Below, piece by piece: positions 62,347 through 64,000 of a stretch of 64,000 nt of DNA. Both the position numbers and the translations under genes were made by a program. The DNA is from Mucilaginibacter terrae. Lineage in GTDB: Bacteria; Bacteroidota; Bacteroidia; Sphingobacteriales; Sphingobacteriaceae. The stretch's first letter is position 1. Each line of letters starts with the position of its first letter. The stretch is from positions 2,790,001-2,854,000 of the forward strand of contig NZ_JAVLVU010000001.1 in NCBI RefSeq assembly GCF_031951985.1, read 5' to 3'. The notes under the pieces were generated by a model. That model ran no database searches, had not been told where the DNA came from, and saw only the letters and a list, made by a program, of their open reading frames with translations.

Positions 62347-62676
62347 TTAAGGTTTAAGTTTTTCATTATTGCGATGCCGATCGGTATCGCGTATGGTTTT
62401 CTTGTCCAGGTTTTTCTCTAACGCTTCGGTTAAATCAATGCCGGTTTGGTTGGCCAGGCAAATCAAAACGAACAACACATCGGCCATTTCATCGGCCAGG
62501 TTAACTTCGTTATCTGATTTTTTGAATGATTGTTCGCCATACTGCCGTGCCATTATGCGGGCCACCTCGCCCACTTCTTCCATGAGTATGGCAGTGTTGG
62601 TTAGCTCGTTAAAGTATCGTATACCGGTGGTGTTTATCCATTTATCAACCAGTTGCTGGGCGTCTTTAATTGTCAT
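62347..62676 (-). CDS. MazG-like nucleotide pyrophosphohydrolase
   Basis: A 109-aa all-alpha NTP pyrophosphohydrolase-like protein. The metal-binding Glu motif is LMEEVGEVARIMARQYGEQ and the downstream Asp/Glu motif is LADEMADVLFVLICLANQ, as in MazG-type and dUTPase-like enzymes. The end is charged (LDKKTIRDTDRHRNNEKLKP). It probably hydrolyses nucleoside triphosphates, with unclear specificity. It overlaps or abuts the DUF4349 gene and is followed upstream by dtd on the same strand. Confidence 0.92.
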   Translation of the reverse strand: MTIKDAQQLVDKWINTTGIRYFNELTNTAILMEEVGEVARIMARQYGEQSFKKSDNEVNLADEMADVLFVLICLANQTGIDLTEALEKNLDKKTIRDTDRHRNNEKLKP

Positions 62677-62787
62677 GTTTAAAAGTAGAAGTATTTAGTG
62701 GCAGTAACTGTAGTATAATATTTATGCCTGTAGGAATTTGACAGGCCATTCTGTAAATTCTTTAATTCTGAAAATCCTGATCCAAGA

Positions 62788-63246
62788 CTAAAAATTATCC
62801 CTGTCTTTTGTATCCATTATAATGGTCACTGGGCCATCGTTAATTAAACTGATCTTCATATCGGCACCAAAAATGCCGGTTTGGGTCTTTTGTCCGGTTA
62901 GCCCATCAAGCAATTCTATCATGTGCTTATAAAGCGGAATAGCCTTGTCGGGCCGTGCTGCACGTATAAACGACGGTCGGTTGCCTTTTTTGGTTTGCGC
63001 AAACAACGTAAATTGCGAAATAAGTAATATCCGGCCATCTACATCGGCCAAGGCTTTGTTCATGAGGCCGTTGTCATCGCCAAAAATGCGCATGCCGGTT
63101 ATTTTTTGTGCCAGCCACTGCGCATCCTCTTTGGTATCGGCATCTTCAATGCCCAGTAAAACTAAAAACCCGGTCTTTATTTCGCCCGTAATATCGCCAT
63201 CAACACGGCACGAGGCTTCGGTAACACGCTGTAGTATTGCACGCAT
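62788..63246 (-). CDS. dtd: D-aminoacyl-tRNA deacylase
   Basis: A 152-aa enzyme that removes D-amino acids mischarged on tRNA. The N terminus RAILQRVTEASCRVDG, the signature SQFTLFAQTKKGNRPSF and the C-terminal NDGPVTIIMDTK (GPVT motif) match DTD. The longer reading frame to 63306 is less likely; ATG 63246 is the family start. Confidence 0.97.
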   Translation of the reverse strand: MRAILQRVTEASCRVDGDITGEIKTGFLVLLGIEDADTKEDAQWLAQKITGMRIFGDDNGLMNKALADVDGRILLISQFTLFAQTKKGNRPSFIRAARPDKAIPLYKHMIELLDGLTGQKTQTGIFGADMKISLINDGPVTIIMDTKDRDNF

Positions 63247-63344
63247 AGGTTTAAAATGGAAGGGTAAATTGCAAAATGCATCCGCGCTTTGCAAATGTTT
63301 TAACAATTGATAACATTTACAGCAATAACGGATATGGATTCATT

Positions 63345-63376
63345 AAAAAAAAAAGCCGCTCTGCAAGCAGAACGGC
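63345..63376 (-). terminator. Terminator of pyk
   Basis: GC-rich stem GCCGCTCTGC / GCAGAACGGC with one mismatch, followed on the minus strand by a run of about ten T. It lies downstream of the pyk stop. Confidence 0.85.
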
Positions 63377-63401
63377 CTCCTTATAAGTTTAAGCTAATTG
63401 A

Positions 63402-64000
63402 TTACTCAATAACGCTTACTTTGATCATGTTGGTTTTGCCTTGGGCCGAAATTGGTGTAGCAGCAGTATTAATTACCACATCGCCTACTTCAACCAGGTT
63501 TTCTGATTTCAGAATGTTGTTTACATCGGCAATAGTTTTGTCGGTGCTTTCCAGCTCATCGTAGTAAAAGGCTTTAACGCCCCATACCAGGCTTAATGAG
63601 TTTAACAACTGCCTGTTTGAAGTAAAGATATAAGTGTTGGCTTTAGGACGGTGGCTCGAAATTTCGAAAGCGGTATAACCCGAGAAAGTCATTGACACAA
63701 TACCTACAGCGTTGGTACGCTCCGACAAATGCACTGCCGACTCACAAACGGCATTACTCATGTGATTTGCATTCTCATTTACCGGGTGGTATGCCTCTTT
63801 TGATTTATTGAACGGATAGCCAAGCTCCTCAACATTACGTACAATTTTGGCCATAGTTTCTATAACGATAACCGGGAACTCACCTACCGAAGTTTCGCCG
63901 CTCAGCATCACCGCATCGGCACCGTCAAGCACCGAGTTAGCAACGTCGTTCACCTCGGCACGGGTTGGGCGCGGGGTGGTAATCATGCTCTCGAGCATTT
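63402..64000 (-). CDS. pyk: Pyruvate kinase, C-terminal part, 5' end outside window
   Basis: About 199 residues are visible, running off the right edge. The sequence [42 protein letters not shown] is the conserved part of the pyruvate kinase barrel ([15 protein letters not shown] and MLSGETA-type motif). It is followed by the C-terminal allosteric domain, [55 protein letters not shown], and ends MIKVSVIE. The enzyme makes pyruvate and ATP from phosphoenolpyruvate in glycolysis. The 5' part, including the catalytic core, is not in view. Confidence 0.97.
   Translation of the reverse strand, partial: MLESMITTPRPTRAEVNDVANSVLDGADAVMLSGETSVGEFPVIVIETMAKIVRNVEELGYPFNKSKEAYHPVNENANHMSNAVCESAVHLSERTNAVGIVSMTFSGYTAFEISSHRPKANTYIFTSNRQLLNSLSLVWGVKAFYYDELESTDKTIADVNNILKSENLVEVGDVVINTAATPISAQGKTNMIKVSVIE

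Overview
The window comes from a Bacteroidota chromosome, most likely family Sphingobacteriaceae (Mucilaginibacter or Pedobacter-like). This is judged from the moderate GC content, the recurring TAnnTTTG -7 promoter box, CarboxypepD_reg plus beta-barrel outer-membrane proteins, the sdhC-sdhA-sdhB order, and Bacteroidota-typical families (DUF4293, DUF3098, DUF1684, DUF2157). It is a dense housekeeping region. I found no tRNA or rRNA gene, no CRISPR array, no prophage and no classical insertion sequence. No gene-free stretch exceeds about 300 bases.

Layout: 1-6.1 kb holds an amidohydrolase lipoprotein (cut by the left edge), mutL, two rhomboid proteases and an endonuclease/exonuclease/phosphatase protein. 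6.2-14.6 kb holds cysS, secreted proteins of unknown role, an ABC exporter pair, a DUF892 ferritin-like protein, a PdeM-type phosphoesterase and a thioredoxin-fold lipoprotein. 14.8-18.5 kb is the succinate dehydrogenase/fumarate reductase operon. 19-28.8 kb is mostly minus strand: cdaA, an M1 peptidase, an Spx-like protein, an outer-membrane beta-barrel protein, pth, a MoxR ATPase and a SurA-like isomerase. 29-37.8 kb holds rdgB, several unknowns, and ribF, truB, uppP, DUF3098 and ftsX. 37.9-50.5 kb holds an MsbA-like exporter, truA, a DEAD-box helicase, gpsA, a second beta-barrel protein and a LytS-type kinase. 50.7-64 kb holds rlmD, a phosphoribosyltransferase, an OmpA lipoprotein, a DppC-type permease, a SpoIIE-type phosphatase, rnhB, a glycosyltransferase, gcvT, comB, a MazG-like protein, dtd and the 3' end of pyk.

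The most interesting signal is a family of paired GC-rich palindromic elements. Two terminal copies face each other, each with a C-rich outer side and a palindromic core. They occur at 1351-1436 (5' leader), 34143-34616 (3' end of truB), 40355-40446 (inside truA) and 60504-60718 (joining the gcvT 3' end to the comB 5' end). Three of the four are translated in frame as part of host proteins. The truB copy has 35-bp inverted termini with one mismatch and carries a DUF559 (Vsr-like, PD-(D/E)XK) nuclease domain with no start codon of its own, so it can only be made fused to TruB. I suggest the DUF559 element is the nuclease-bearing member and the others are its non-autonomous relatives. Two other inverted-repeat families (ATTGCGAG type and GATTCTGTACTC type) are also scattered through the window.

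Three genes (uppP, rlmD, a phosphoribosyltransferase) are each broken by a single extra base in a short homopolymer. This pattern points first to sequencing or assembly error and second to real gene decay.
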